The notes: generated by a model not told the origin, from the sequence alone. Shown: positions 25,183-37,714, counted from the stretch's first letter. The stretch is DNA of 64,000 nucleotides from Trichoplax sp. H2 (GCA_003344405.1 NOWV01000130.1:1-64000); one strand, 5' to 3'. Program-made: numbers and translations.

Positions 25183-26681
25183 CGATTGTACAGGTGTCGT
25201 GCTATTAGTGTACTGTAGAATTTTCACGAGTTTCGCTAGTTGTAATTAATTAATGTAATTAAGGTAAACTAAAGAAATTATGTAGCACGAAACTGTTGAT
25301 TGATATGCTATAATGCTCTAATTGGAGAAATTATCGCATAAAATAATATTAAATTAGATTAAATAGCTTTATGAAATTTTTACAATCATGTTTGATCGAT
25401 TCATGTGAAAACTACTGCAATAAGTATTATTTCTATTCCTACTATGAAACGGCCACTCAATAATTATCTCTAAATAGTAGCAGGTAAAAACAGTTTATTA
25501 CTTAATTTTGTTGTTGAATATTACTGTAGCAAACTTAGACGTCGTAATCTATAGATAGCCCGATTTCAGACTGAATACCCTCCTTAATTCTATATTAAAG
25601 TTATAGCTATCGGTTCCAATTTATGTACTAATAGCACTCGACTATTCTAACGTCCAAAAATCTTGTATCTTTGGCACAATTAGTCTTTTATGGATTGGTG
25701 CCGCCAACTTTACCATTTATCATCGGGCCTTACTTGGAACGTATTTCCTACATTTACCCTCTAATTTTTATAAATAGTAGGTTCTTTACTATTTCACGGT
25801 ATATAACATGTTAAGGAATTTAAGTCATTGCTAGGAGTAGAGGCTACAAAACCTCTATAATAAAGCACTTCCTCTTTCAATGTGGTGCCTTCAGTAAATC
25901 ACGGTATATATTGACGGTTAAAGGTATCTAAACTTATATCATTCATATTGTTTTCATTTCTTGCGCCGAAGTTATAGATTACTTTTCATGGATTTTTGGC
26001 GTTTATAAAGTTGATCCGTGGAGATATTTTGATTTATCAAAGTAATTTGTTTAGTTATAGCCATTCGATTCCGTAACTAGCGATTATATAAACGTGTATG
26101 CTTAGCAAATCAAGAGAACTTGCTCCCTCTAGTCGGTAGTACTTTGGAGCTTTTAGTCTAAATTAAACTATCCTTATTTATTCCAATTCTATGTACTAAC
26201 GGTTAAGATTTCATTTATTATAAATCTAATTCAATTACAAATTCTATACGATTGGAATTGCTTTAAAATATTGAACAGATTTTGATGAACAATTAATATG
26301 ATTAGATGTGCAAAATTTTGCAGTTATTGATAAATTAATAAATACGTAATAATTTCATTAAAGTTGCTGTGCTCTATATAGTTACTTGATTATTACCAAT
26401 AGCATTCGCAATTCCAATGATAATATCACCAGATTAATCAATCACAATCATAGATACAAATATTCAGGGTGAGTGTATAATGATGCAATTCACTTGTCAT
26501 ATTTATTCAATATCTAATGATCATTATTAGTGTTGATTTTTTATCTTATAAAAATCATAGAAACTTGTAGTAAAATAATGAGGTTATTTTTTATGAGAAT
26601 TTGCAATCATGGGGCTTATAGGCAAGATTTCCAGCTTTATAGTATTAATTATAAATTTTAATACCTATAACTAGATGAATT
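25183..26681. other. Intergenic stretch
   Basis: No gene seen. Two similar motifs, TTTCACGGTATATAAC (about 25792) and AATCACGGTATATATTG (about 25896), occur about 100 bp apart with possible AATAAAG signals nearby. This may be old mobile-element sequence. Confidence 0.35.
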
Positions 26682-27698
26682 TTAACTTTTTCTCATTGAT
26701 AAAAGAAAAACTAGAGGATTAATACTACAATTAATCTGTATGCTTAAACTTGCTACTATCATAGCTATTTTAAATGCCCCATTAGTATATAGCAAGTAAA
26801 ATCTTAGAGTTGCAAGTAAAGATATAGCTAAGGAAGGAATCCAAGCAGCTAGATTTGAGAAGACTACTGTAGCGGTAATAATTAGAATTTTTTTCGCAAT
26901 TCTTTGATCAATACGACTAGATTTCGGTAATTTACTCGTATTTTTGCTACATCGTATTTTGTATGCTATAGCTATATAACAGCATGCTGCAGCTCCATAC
27001 GCTCCTACACCGGCCAGGACTAGTCCGGTGAGAAAAATTCTAATATATTCATTTTCTATATTATCCAAAGTACATAAATTGTGATAAAAATAATTTGTAA
27101 ATTGGTCCTTCAAATTTAATGTAATATAAGCAAAGACAGTACCAATCACAGCTGAACAAATGCCACAAGCCCACGATGAATAAATCAAAATCTGAAGACG
27201 CTTGGTTCTTAAACGCAAAGTCATGCTGTTTGAAGTGAATACACTTATAAATCGATCGACGGCTATTAAAACTGTTAGACATGTCGTAGCGCCAACAGAA
27301 AAGAAGTTAAAAAATCTTGCGATATAACAAGGTGGACTATGCATCCATGTAGCATAAATTAATGTATAATTAAATGTGGATGAAACATTGGAACTATAGT
27401 CACCCAGATTCAGAAATCGATAGTGTATATCCGCTCCAGCAATAATCAATAAGTAAATGCAGCCTATGAGATCAGATATTGCTAAATTAAAAATTAATTT
27501 AAGAAATATTGAACTTCTAGATGAGTTTTTCACCCTACCAGTGGGATACTTTCGAATAAGCTTACTCATGATTTTAGAGGACCTTTTTCCAACCTTAAAA
27601 ATTTTGATGATTACAGATATATTACCAATGGTTCCAATAATACCACAAACCCAAACTAGAGTAATGACGGTAGTATTATTATACAGGATAGACGCCAT
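26682..27698 (-). CDS. Class A G-protein-coupled receptor (DRF type), intact
   Basis: This single exon encodes a 338-residue seven-transmembrane receptor of the array family. TM2 has N71-LAIS-D76. C124 and C209 (loop 2, Y-H-N-L-C) are placed for the disulfide. The TM3 motif is D148-R149-F150. TM6 has A-W-I-P (285-288) and TM7 has N327-P328-L-V-F. Possible glycosylation sites lie at N104 and N110 in loop 1. The C-terminal tail after TM7 is very short, with no obvious palmitoylation cysteine. The start ATGGCGTC gives MASILYNN. The role is presumed ligand-gated G-protein activation at the plasma membrane, with ligand unknown. The pseudogene at 29120-30059 is its closest visible relative. Confidence 0.93.
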   Translation of the reverse strand: MASILYNNTTVITLVWVCGIIGTIGNISVIIKIFKVGKRSSKIMSKLIRKYPTGRVKNSSRSSIFLKLIFNLAISDLIGCIYLLIIAGADIHYRFLNLGDYSSNVSSTFNYTLIYATWMHSPPCYIARFFNFFSVGATTCLTVLIAVDRFISVFTSNSMTLRLRTKRLQILIYSSWACGICSAVIGTVFAYITLNLKDQFTNYFYHNLCTLDNIENEYIRIFLTGLVLAGVGAYGAAACCYIAIAYKIRCSKNTSKLPKSSRIDQRIAKKILIITATVVFSNLAAWIPSLAISLLATLRFYLLYTNGAFKIAMIVASLSIQINCSINPLVFLLSMRKS

Positions 27699-29119
27699 GA
27701 GATGAATAATATCTTTAGTGCTCTAAATTTGGATTTTAGAAAGATTTCCTTTCACCTGATCAGCTGATTATAATTCTCTGTACTATACTAATTCTGATTA
27801 ATTGCACCTTGATTATTTTATGCTTATGATACTGGATAAGTTAAGAAACTGTTAAAATGTTATTTAAAATCGAAGCTTTTCAAACTGTTACATATCCTGC
27901 GTTGAACGGTAAATTTCAAAATTTTATCAACTTAGTACAACAATACTTCAAATAATTAACTTACCTAGATACTTTGTTAATGAATATTCGATTTCAATTG
28001 TTTGGATAATTCCGGTTTTATAAAAAAATTTATTTACCGTCGAAAGACATACCGACAATATCTTTGTTAAAAAACATTAATACTTGGCAATGTATAAAAG
28101 TATGCTGTTTAAGAAGCAATATTTTGAATTTAGATTAGCTTAGTCCTATTAAACACTGTACTACAGGGTATCGCTTACCTGATCGCATACTCTTACTAAC
28201 ATTGAATATCGGTAATTTATAGCATTTAGCTTATATGCTGTATTGTCAAAAGATAACATTATAATCATATCAAAATTGAAGGCGTTTCTCAATAAATATC
28301 AATCGTCTCATTATATAGTTTACAATTTATAAAACGGCTGAGTTAACCTATTGTATATTAATAAGTTAAATAAAATCTAAGAACGTAGGAAATGCCTTCT
28401 AATTTTAGTTTCATGTAGCTATATCAATGGTAAATGATATTATTATGTGATTTAATTAAGAGGAGATAGACGCTAGAAACAAATGTAACCTTTGCTATTC
28501 TGTCTTTTATTTTCGATATTCGCATTGTTGTTGGTTAAAGTAGTATTTTTCCCCATATTCTTACTCAATAACCGTGCAATGCTATGCTTTGTAATTGTAA
28601 GGCCAATAATTAAAGTATAACGTAAAAATATAATTAGACCTTTTGATAGTTATTTTATATTTCTTCAATAGTACGGCAAAACGTAATTGCTTGCCAGTAT
28701 GCTGGTAAGATATGCTATTCTGATTACTGATAACATATATAGCGCGAGTACGCGTGTTTAAACTCTAAGCGTAATAGCGATGATTGCTATGGAGATTTAA
28801 TGGAATATGCGCTCTAATTAGCCAAGAAATTTATAATGACATCGTCTCACGAGCACAAAAGCCCTGTATTTAAACCGGTTGATTGAGGATATACTTTGCG
28901 TCTCAGAGATTCTTACGTACATCTCATGATATTACAATAGTCCGAGATTTATTGTTGCATAGCACGATAAGGGTTTATTAACTTAGTTAGTTGACACTTC
29001 TTGTAAACCTGAATGAATTGACTTCAGAGCACGAAATTAGTTTTATAATGAATGATTCACCATATCTCATCTAATTTCATGATCGTCACATGTTAATAGA
29101 AAATTTAATATACTGATTT
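27699..29119. other. Intergenic stretch
   Basis: This holds the 5' flank of the receptor at 26682 and sequence downstream of the pseudogene at 29120. I see no other gene, and no clear repeat. Confidence 0.4.
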
Positions 29120-30059
29120 GTAAATATGAAATCCCTTTAAACGTTTTTGATTAATTTTACAGGCTAAAACTTCTAGCAGAATAGTCTTCTAAATCAGGGC
29201 AAAACTTTCGTACGCCATTGGATTTGAGCTAATAGTATTGACGGTACGACATAAAATTTTTTCTCGCAGTTTTCTAATCAATTTGGCCAGCTCTTGGTAA
29301 TAGCGTTCTATTTTTGATACGTGGTATTTTACAAGCTATAGCTATATAAAAACATGCTGTAATGCAATAGTTTGTTGAACCTGTGAAGACTTGTATGATG
29401 AGAAATAATCTAATCTGTTCATTCCTTATATTGTCTAGGGTGAAAAGGCTATATTCTGTATTTTGGCACTGCAATAGTAGCATAATGTGAGCAAAGATAA
29501 TCTCAAGCACGGCCGAGCAAATATTACCACTCCACACAATAAAAATAAAAAATCTTAAGACACATGCCATTTAAAGCCCAAAGTCATATTAGTTGTATAG
29601 ATTGTACTTAAAATCGATCGACAGAGATTAAAGTTATTAAACCTATCGTAGTGAGGATAAAAAGGAAAGTAAAAAATCTTGTAATGTAACAAGCTTAACT
29701 ACAGATCCATACAGCATAAATTACGGTACAATTAAATCTTAATCTAAAATTAGAGCTATGGTCGCTAAAAATCATAATCGATATTATAAACTTGCTCCAG
29801 CGATATTTAATAAATTTAAACCCATCCTATGAAATCAGATAAAGCAAAATTAAAGAGTAATATAAGAAATATTTGACTGCCTAATAAATTCTTTATTCAG
29901 CGACTTTTGTCGCTTTTAAAAGATTTATCCTTGGTTTAAATGAGCTCCTTCTAACCTTGGAAGTTTCAAGCAACACCTAGATGTTAGCAATCGTTGCAAT
30001 AACACCAACGATCCAAGCTAGAGTAATAATGAGGATATCATTATACAGCATAGGCGTCA
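29120..30059 (-). pseudogene. Receptor pseudogene, relative of the 26682 copy
   Basis: The start at 30059 gives MTPMLYND and a good TM1 (T-L-A-W-I-V-G-V-I-A). TAG interrupts right after A-N-I. The TM2-TM3 region is readable only in shifted frames; V-D-R-F survives at TM3, followed at once by TAA. 29274-29570 keeps a 98-codon piece from TM4 to TM5 and loop 3. TM6 is scrambled, and TM7 shows only traces (about 29120-29160), so the 3' end is approximate. Confidence 0.8.
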
Positions 30060-30566
30060 TGCAATGGATATTATCTGTACTATAATGAACTTCTAATTTT
30101 AATTTCATAAGCAGTCAATTCTGCGCTAAAATGTGGAATTTACAAAGTCAAGATGTAATGGATATTATCTTTCGAATCACACTAAAAGTTGCTAAATTTA
30201 TTTGCACACTGTAGCTGCGGAAATACCAAAACAAGAAACTTATCTGAAGATATTCCAGCTAAAACCTAAAACGAAAATTTTATCTAGTTGATTAACTAAG
30301 ATTTACTAGTAAATATCTAGTAAAGTACCTACGATGCGTCTCTACTATTAATACCTGTACCAAATTATTAATTATCGTCGCAGAATTGAGCAATTTTTAA
30401 AGCCATTACAGTCTTTATATTCCTACGATTTTCACAAACATAGTTATCATATATAAGTTTTCATCATCACTATTTAATATTTTAATCAGATTTTCGTGAC
30501 GATTATAATGTACCGAAACATTATACTCAATAAACAAGTACACGAAATATCATGAATAGAATGTTT
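30060..30566. other. Intergenic stretch
   Basis: This is the 5' flank of the pseudogene ending at 30059. Nothing further recognised. Confidence 0.4.
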
Positions 30567-30571
30567 GGGTA

Positions 30572-31172
30572 TGTTACGATACTAGTCACCGTGTTTTGTA
30601 AATTAGGTTGTTAGTCTCTAAAATTGTTTATTACTTGAAGTATTAATTAAAAATATGGATTAATTATTGGCTCCAGTAAGAGTTACTATTAATTAATGTT
30701 GTTAATTAATATAGTGGTGCTGAGCCTCTAGTTGTTAATTAGATATTAATGGTGATAATTGATTGATGGTGTTTACACCCGATCTATATTAATTGATGTT
30801 TTTACACCTTGACTCGAGTCATACTGAGGCATATCATAATTGTAATCCTGTTTCTCATACTAAGTGAGTAAATTGTATTATATGTGTTTCTCTACTTTGC
30901 ACCACCTACGTGTGGCGACTGTATATAAGCCCGAGCAGAAAATATATCGCTCAGTTGATACTTCTCTAGTGTACGACAAGGTACTCTACTCTCGTGGCAT
31001 GACCAGAAGTAAAAACTCATAAACTAATCTTACAACAAGCCGCTTATTATACTTTTGAGGAAGTTGTTAGTCTTGCTTACAGTATCTCTCCATAGTTAGT
31101 TGGTGACTAAGTAGCTAGTTGATCACTCACATTAGAAGAGAGTAGACAGTGGTATTACTCGTGTGAGTGACA
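30572..31172 (+). mobile_element. Solo LTR, family C, 601 bp
   Basis: It begins TGTTACGATA and ends GAGTGACA. It is flanked by a perfect 5-bp duplication GGGTA (30567-30571 and 31173-31177). ACTGTATATAAGC lies at 30918-30930, 346 bases from the left end. The LTR at 9879 has the same motif 343 bases in, so the two belong to one family although much of the rest has diverged. It sits 47 bp beyond the stop codon of the receptor at 31225 and points toward it in antisense. Confidence 0.93.
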
Positions 31173-31224
31173 GGGTAGTTATACAGCTAAAATATAATTG
31201 CACAACAGAACGATCTAACTTATA

Positions 31225-32262
31225 CTAGCGACGAAAGATTTGTATGTTGTTATGGGTTAATAGTAAAAGTACTATTGGATTAATACTGGCACTGCTTTGT
31301 AAGATTAACGCAATTATTACTATCATAAATTGTAAGTTATTATTCGATTCAATAATCTTACCATTGGAAACAGTAATAAAAGTTAATGTTAAAGATGGAA
31401 TCCAGACTAAAAAACTAGTGCAACATATAATAGCGGTTACGAATAAGATTTTTCTTTCAATTCTTTGGTTGATACCAATAGGCCTAGCCAATACCGATGA
31501 AAGACTGGCTTTATTATATCTTAATTTTCTCCATATAGTAAAGTACATGAATAGAATAGAGAAATAATTGATAGAGCCAGATAAAGTCAAGGCCAATAGT
31601 AATATTTTAACGTGTAGATAACTGAGATTATCAACTGAACATAAATTATGGTAGCGAAAACTTCTGTTATGAGACATAAAAGGTATTGTCATCGATGCAA
31701 AAATATCGGCCACGGAAGCAGCTATCATACTGCATAGCAACGATATGGTAGATAAGTGAATAGCACGTTTCGCAGTTAAACGTAAATTTGGAGAAAATGG
31801 ATAAATTACGTTTAGAAATCGGTCCAATGCGATGAGCCAAGTAATCATGGTCGAATGACTTACCGATGTAATATTAATAAATCTTGCTGCGTAGCAACCT
31901 ACGTTATTTAGCCACATAAAATAAATCACTGTATCATTTGTGGAAGAACTGGTAACGTTATTATGATCTGTGCAAATGAACCGATATCTCACATCAGCAA
32001 CAGCGAGAATAAGTAAATATATTGAACCGATAAAATCAGCTATAGCTAAATTAATAACAAGAATGCCAAACGTTTGATTCTTAGCAGTCGGCCTTGCTCT
32101 AGAAACAGCTGTTGCTGTTGATACATCAACACGAACAGCACTGGCTGTTTTACGATATTTTATAGCTTTAAAAAAGATCAAACCATTCGCTAAGAATCCA
32201 ATGATACCAAGAATCCATACCATAGCAATAATAGCAATTTCATTGTAAAGGATTGAAGTCAT
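31225..32262 (-). CDS. Class A G-protein-coupled receptor (DRF type), intact
   Basis: This is an intronless seven-transmembrane receptor. I chose the start at 32262 (MTSILYNE), which matches the family N-terminus and gives 345 residues. An upstream in-frame ATG at 32331 would add 23 residues not seen in other copies. Numbered from 32262, TM2 has N71-LAIA-D76, C123 precedes TM3, D147-R148-F149 follows TM3, C208 lies in the Y-H-N-L-C loop 2, TM6 has V-W-I-P, and TM7 has N328-P329-I-V-L. The last position of the N-P-x-x-Y motif is therefore leucine. Glycosylation sites are likely in loop 1 (N-V-T, N-D-T). An LTR lies just beyond its 3' end. Confidence 0.92.
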   Translation of the reverse strand: MTSILYNEIAIIAMVWILGIIGFLANGLIFFKAIKYRKTASAVRVDVSTATAVSRARPTAKNQTFGILVINLAIADFIGSIYLLILAVADVRYRFICTDHNNVTSSSTNDTVIYFMWLNNVGCYAARFINITSVSHSTMITWLIALDRFLNVIYPFSPNLRLTAKRAIHLSTISLLCSMIAASVADIFASMTIPFMSHNRSFRYHNLCSVDNLSYLHVKILLLALTLSGSINYFSILFMYFTIWRKLRYNKASLSSVLARPIGINQRIERKILFVTAIICCTSFLVWIPSLTLTFITVSNGKIIESNNNLQFMIVIIALILQSSASINPIVLLLLTHNNIQIFRR

Positions 32263-32331
32263 GTTAAAGCTATATCGAGTAATTTGCAAATGTAGGACTT
32301 TTGCCACTGATGGTTCATAAGTTTTATTCAA

Positions 32332-33231
32332 TCAATCAAATGTTGCTTACTCGTTAATACTGTAGAGTGATTCGTAATAGCTAATTTTGCAAATTAAATT
32401 ATTGTAAAATATCAGAATTTCGTTGAGACTAACATCATCGACTTGAAATTAATCACTAAGTAGTAGCACATCATTAGCAATGTTTCTTGATCTTCCATAA
32501 TTTAATTATGACGTCAGAGGAGTCATGGCACTATGTTATATATTTAATCAAATTAATTAGATTAGAATTTATCATCCTCTTAGCTAGATCAACTCACTTT
32601 AGCACTTTTTGATATCTATCCTTACAATGATACTTGATGCCGACGACTCGATTTTAAATAGACTTGTAATAGGTCTACTTAGCTAAATATTTGTATATGA
32701 ATAGAAATGTAAGTTACGAAATACTCCTTCGATTGTAAATAGCGCGGAATAATAGTACTGGACTTGACACCTTGAATGCATCCTTTATATATGAATGTCG
32801 CAAATTTTCTTCTTTGTGAACATTTAACTCCTCTAGTAACTAATATCCTAATGCACTCGGGGTACGTATAGGTAATCAATTACTCGAAAAGTATTCAGGT
32901 AAGAAGTTTATTATATCGCTCAACGAGCCTATATAACTACGGAATTTCGGAGCAACTAGTTGTTGTGAGCTCACTCCTTTTATACTCTCTGGGAGCGGCT
33001 GCTGATGCATTCTAACTAGCTGAGCTCTAATCATTTTCTACGTTTAGTATTACGGGGGCAAGGCACCGTAGCAATGAAGTATAAAAGCTTCTTCTACATT
33101 ATCAACATACTGGTATCCTTGTTATTTACTCCTTTATTGCATACTGTAATCAATAATGGGGAATACCCTTCTTAGGTCTGTAAATATATATTATAGCAAT
33201 ATTTCTTTGTAATAGTATTGGTACTTGGTAA
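32332..33231. other. Intergenic stretch
   Basis: This holds the 5' flank of the 31225 receptor. It also contains GGAGCAACTAGTTGTTG and TGAGCTCACTCC near 32950, which are short palindromic stretches. No gene can be supported. Confidence 0.35.
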
Positions 33232-33963
33232 ACTTTGTTCAATTTATATTTAATCAAGTAGCGATATATCTAGCTATATCTACCCTTTTATAATAAATAG
33301 TACGTTTAGTTGCTTCTTAGTGGTATTGTGACATGGCCGATCACGAAATTCCTAGTTCATAGAAAATTAGAACTTTATTAGATCTTTTACAAGGATAATC
33401 TATACCACGGTTCTATTGTAACCAAACCCAACTTGTGGAAAGACTTCCAGTTATTTTGGCGTCGAGAAGAGGATTTCTGCTGAGTGTTCTAGTATTATTA
33501 TATATAATATTAAGGTAGATAACTAATGCATATTTAGAATTGTTAGAATGTCTTATGTACCTGTTAAATATATGTACTATCAAGCCTATATAACATAGTT
33601 ATCACGCTTGTTGCTATATAATTGCACACATTTTACGTTGATATAAAACATGCTTTCACGAATGTAATTCATGGATAAGCAGTCTTAATTTGTTGCTATT
33701 TACCCGGATGATTGTTATTTGTGAAAAGTTTGTGGTTTATCCGGGTAGTTCTTTAAAACTATTATAATGTAACATTAATCATTCTCTTACATTCTACCTC
33801 CATTCTGTACTTCTAATTGTCTTACCTTACGATTACATACACTGATTTTAGCTCACAGACTTATATTAATAATTATTAAATCTGCCTCAACTTATTCGTT
33901 ACAGTTTCCCTAACAAACGTTACATTATTTTACACTCTACTGTATACAAGATTCATTACTTGG
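33232..33963. repeat. Contig-end duplicate (long haplotype), with an R1-like 5' piece
   Basis: This is repeated after the gap at 33984-34609. It is longer by about 106 bp, at 33484-33590, which are absent from the other copy. The part 33344-33450 (GGCCGATCACGAAATTCC onward) resembles the left end of R1. A short hairpin, TACCCGGAT / ATCCGGGTA, lies at about 33700-33748 and is present in both copies. Confidence 0.8.
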
Positions 33964-33983
33964 NNNNNNNNNNNNNNNNNNNN
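33964..33983. other. Assembly gap (20 N)
   Basis: A run of 20 N between two overlapping copies of the same locus (33232-33963 and 33984-34609). Confidence 0.98.
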
Positions 33984-34609
33984 ACTTTGTTCAATTTATA
34001 TTTAATCAAGTAGCGATATATCTAGCTATATCTACCCTTTTATAATAAATAGTACGTTTAGTCGCTTCTTAGTGGTATTGTGACATGGCCGATCACGAAA
34101 TTCCAAGTTCATAGAAAATTAGAACTTTATTAGATCTTTTACGAGGATAATCTATACCACGGTTCTATTGTAGCCAAACACAACTTGTGGAAAGACTTCC
34201 AGTTATTTTGGCGTCGAGAAGAGGATTTCTGCTGATAACATAGTTATCACGCTTGTTGCTATATCATTGCACACATTTTACGTTGATATAAAATATGCTT
34301 TCACGAATATAATTCATGGATAAGCAGTCTTAATTTGTTGCTATTTACCCGGATGATTGTTATTTGTGAAAAGTTTGTGGTTTATCCGGGTAGTTCTTTA
34401 AAACTATTATAATGTAACATTAATCATTCTCTTACATTCTACCTCCATTCTGTACTTCCAATTGTCTTACCTTACGATTACATACACTGATTTTAGCTCA
34501 CAGACTTATATTAATAATTATTAAATCTGCCTCAACTTATTCGTTACAGTTTCCCTAACAAACGTTACATTATTTTACACTCTACTGTATACAAGATTCA
34601 TTACTTGGA
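33984..34609. repeat. Contig-end duplicate (short haplotype)
   Basis: It matches 33232-33963 apart from the 106-bp indel and scattered single-base changes. It is probably the other allele of the same locus. Confidence 0.8.
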
Positions 34610-37600
34610 TCAAGCAGTACTACGAATCACATGCATATGTAATGACCGAGTAATAGTCTTTTACTATTACTATAGGTTCGCGACCTCTAACTCTTAATCT
34701 GAGTTATTTAAGTTAAGCAAATCCTTATGATATGTAATAAACCGTCACAACCGAGAGAGTAGCTTTAAAACTACGTTTATTATTCCGTCTGTCCGTGAGG
34801 GTGAATTCAATTTTCACCTCTCATATAATCAGTCGAAAACGGCTACGATAAACCGGATAAACGGACTTAAATTATTTTTACAAGCAATCATTTCCATACA
34901 AAATTATATAGCATAAGCTTACATCCTATAGTTAACGTATTAATATAATACTGTTAAAAACCAGAAATTGACCCTGGTCAAGATGAACCGGATAACTTTT
35001 AACGCGTGACTAATAGTTTATCAATATCTATATTAAATAGCAGAGCTTAACATCATTGAAATCATTACAACATAATAATTCTAGAAGAAATTGCTGAATA
35101 ATCTGAAGTTGCTCGCTTAAATATTCTTCGCAGTATTCGCAACTTCAATCCACATAGCAACATTCTACCTTTAGTTTATAATTATTTAGATTATCATTAG
35201 TAACAAATTTTTACAGCGAACCATCAATAATCTGATATGATAACTGCTGCAGTACTTAGGTAGACATTATTTCTATCAGCCACAGTGACGCAATACTCCG
35301 CTGTATACAGTGGTCTGTATGCTAACATAGAATCTTCAATTACAGTCTATGGCTATGAGCTACTAAAATAAGACTTACGGTAAATAAAGAAGCTGCTATA
35401 CCGTACATCATACTAAACATGGCTAATCCTACACTAAATTACGCTACGGGCATGTTTTGTAATCATTGCCTGGGCCATAAAATTTATGAAACATCTTAAA
35501 AATAGGGACATCAGACAGGACATAGACAATAATTAACTATTACAGTGGTTTAGTATACTGTAAATCAGTCTTAATGTAAAGTAAATTAATCCTAATTTTT
35601 TTATAAACTAATTTTACGGTACCGCAAATTTAATAATTCACTCAGCCTTAATAAAGAGCAAGGAGCATTCTGAAGTTATGCTACTTCTTTGGAATCTGCA
35701 AAATTTGAAAAGCATCCGCTTGATATTTAAAAGATACGCCTAGATCTAGATACTGTATAAATAAACGGGGCTGCAATAAAGCTATGAACTATTCTGACAT
35801 ATCGGTAATTATTAATATTAATGGTGCAAGAATTAATGAGATTTTTGTAATATACGACTATAGAGACTTTGCTTTCATGTTACTTATTGTGAGTATAATC
35901 TACGACCTGTCATATAATAATTTATAGTGGAAGTATAGCCATTTAAGAATAAGGTAAACAATACGGTCCAATGCATATTCATTTTTGGATGAGTATCATG
36001 TTCTGCAATTTTAATTTCAAGTTGGTTGTTTGCCTGTAAATTTGTCTCCTTATGGTAAGACGTTGTATTATTAAGTCAAATTTATTAACATAGAAACGTA
36101 CTGATAGTAAAACTAGATTTCTTGACCTTATTGATTATTAACTGCTTATAAATAACACTTATTACTTATAATTGCTGCTTACCAATTGCTTATAAATAAT
36201 TCACCTAATGCCTGATCTTACAAATTGCAATCAGGAAATAATTTCACAGTATATGTTTTGGCAATATAGGAGGAATCAAGGAAGAGTTCTATCACAAACC
36301 ATAATAACATTAATTTCAGAGTGCAATAGGCAAATACTGAGCTAGGTAAGCCCGATAGTAGATTCTTAGAGCTTTGATTTCTCTTTATAGATTTTGATTT
36401 ATAACAGCAGCTCAATAGCAATAGTAAATGAGCATGATTTCAAAGGAAAGATAAAAAGGAAAGCATTTAATTTCTAACCCAATGCTAATTATTTTATCTT
36501 AAGAAGTATCATAAAATATTGTCACACTAGGTATTTTTTTCCGCCTCTGCTGTGAACTTGATGATAGTATAAACATCACACTGTTAGTTCTACAAAATAT
36601 AAAGAGATTCTAATTAAAAACATAATAATTACTCAAAACTTCAATCCAACAGGATATTCAAAAATATACATACAGGCTTTGCATTAATTCATCGATGCAC
36701 TTGGTTAGAGTCAACTCTCCCTACATCCGCCAGTTGGTACTCGTATTGATCACAGCAATGTTAAGTGTTTATTTTTACTAACTCAATAGTTTTCTTAAGA
36801 ATGGATGATTCCAGTGATATAGGGTTTTGGGAAGAAAACACTTTCACACAAAATAAACTCTTAACGCTACGCACTATTTACTTACATGGCACTCGGAAAA
36901 GTGCTAAGAACAGAATAGTTACAAATTATTAATTCACAACATCAGGCTTAGAATAACAACAGATATTTTGTATATTTATGAAATTTAAGACCAAAATTCT
37001 GATCAGCGCGGTCAATTAGATCATACATTGTATGAATTATTAATACGCAACGTAGAGAATACAAAAGTACTAAAAATGATTTTGTTAATTTGATAGTTGT
37101 ATAAGCATAACTTTATTCAGGATTCTCGGAAGAATTATTATTACCGGTATTATTTCTTTTCGAACATAAATAACAATTAGCTTTTTTTCATTAATATTCT
37201 TCACGTAATCTGCTTATGCTACGGAGCAGAAGAGTCTTGTATATTATGCAGGATAAGAATAAGTTTATGACAGTCATTTATGAATTTAAGCTACCGTCTA
37301 TTTGCCGAAAATCTAATAATTCTAATGAATCCTTGAGAAGCTAAAACCTGAGCGAAGAATTAGAAATTTTGTTTGATATAGCAAGTTCCCTAATCGTTAA
37401 ACTTGATAATAGCCTAATGAAGAAATTTCACCTATAAATACAAACTAGTAATGTGTATGGTATAATTTTTAGACTTCGTTCATAGTAATAACGAAAAAAC
37501 TATGTTCTCATTGATGATAGCTGTTAAACATATAGAAATTAAACTAGATATATTATTAATCTATGATTCTAGGTATTAGTTTTAAACTATTTATTAGCTA

Positions 37601-37714
37601 TTATTATGAGTATTATAATATTACCATATACAGTAACAGTAAATATGAAATAATTTGGAAAACGAGTAAAGCAATTTGTCAATAAAAGAACCTAAAATTA
37701 AGACGTAATCAAAA
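34610..37714. other. Intergenic stretch, 3.1 kb
   Basis: Apart from the R1 piece at 35081-35450, I see nothing that can be supported. A small hairpin (GGTGAATTCAATTTTCACC) lies near 34799. The 67-codon minus-strand frame at 36218-36421 is hydrophobic in part but does not match a receptor segment. Confidence 0.35.
35081..35450. repeat. R1 repeat, 3' part of a fourth copy
   Basis: It aligns with the other R1 copies from CTAGAAGAAATTGCTGAA to ACATGGCTAATCCTACAC. The peptide frame (F-F-A-V-F-A-T-S-I-H-I-A-T-F-Y-L) is broken by several stops. An R1-like 5' piece lies 1.6 kb upstream (33344, 34095), so the copy may have been split. Confidence 0.6.

Noticed and set aside
27061-27282. Open frame of 73 codons overlapping the receptor at 26682
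   Set aside because: It lies inside the receptor in another frame on the same strand, and its peptide shows no receptor or other motif.
27457-27705. Plus-strand frame of 82 codons
   Set aside because: It is antisense to the N-terminal part of the intact receptor at 26682-27698 and is a by-product of its composition.
31244-31567. Plus-strand frame of 107 codons
   Set aside because: It is antisense to TM5-TM7 of the receptor at 31225; no independent features.
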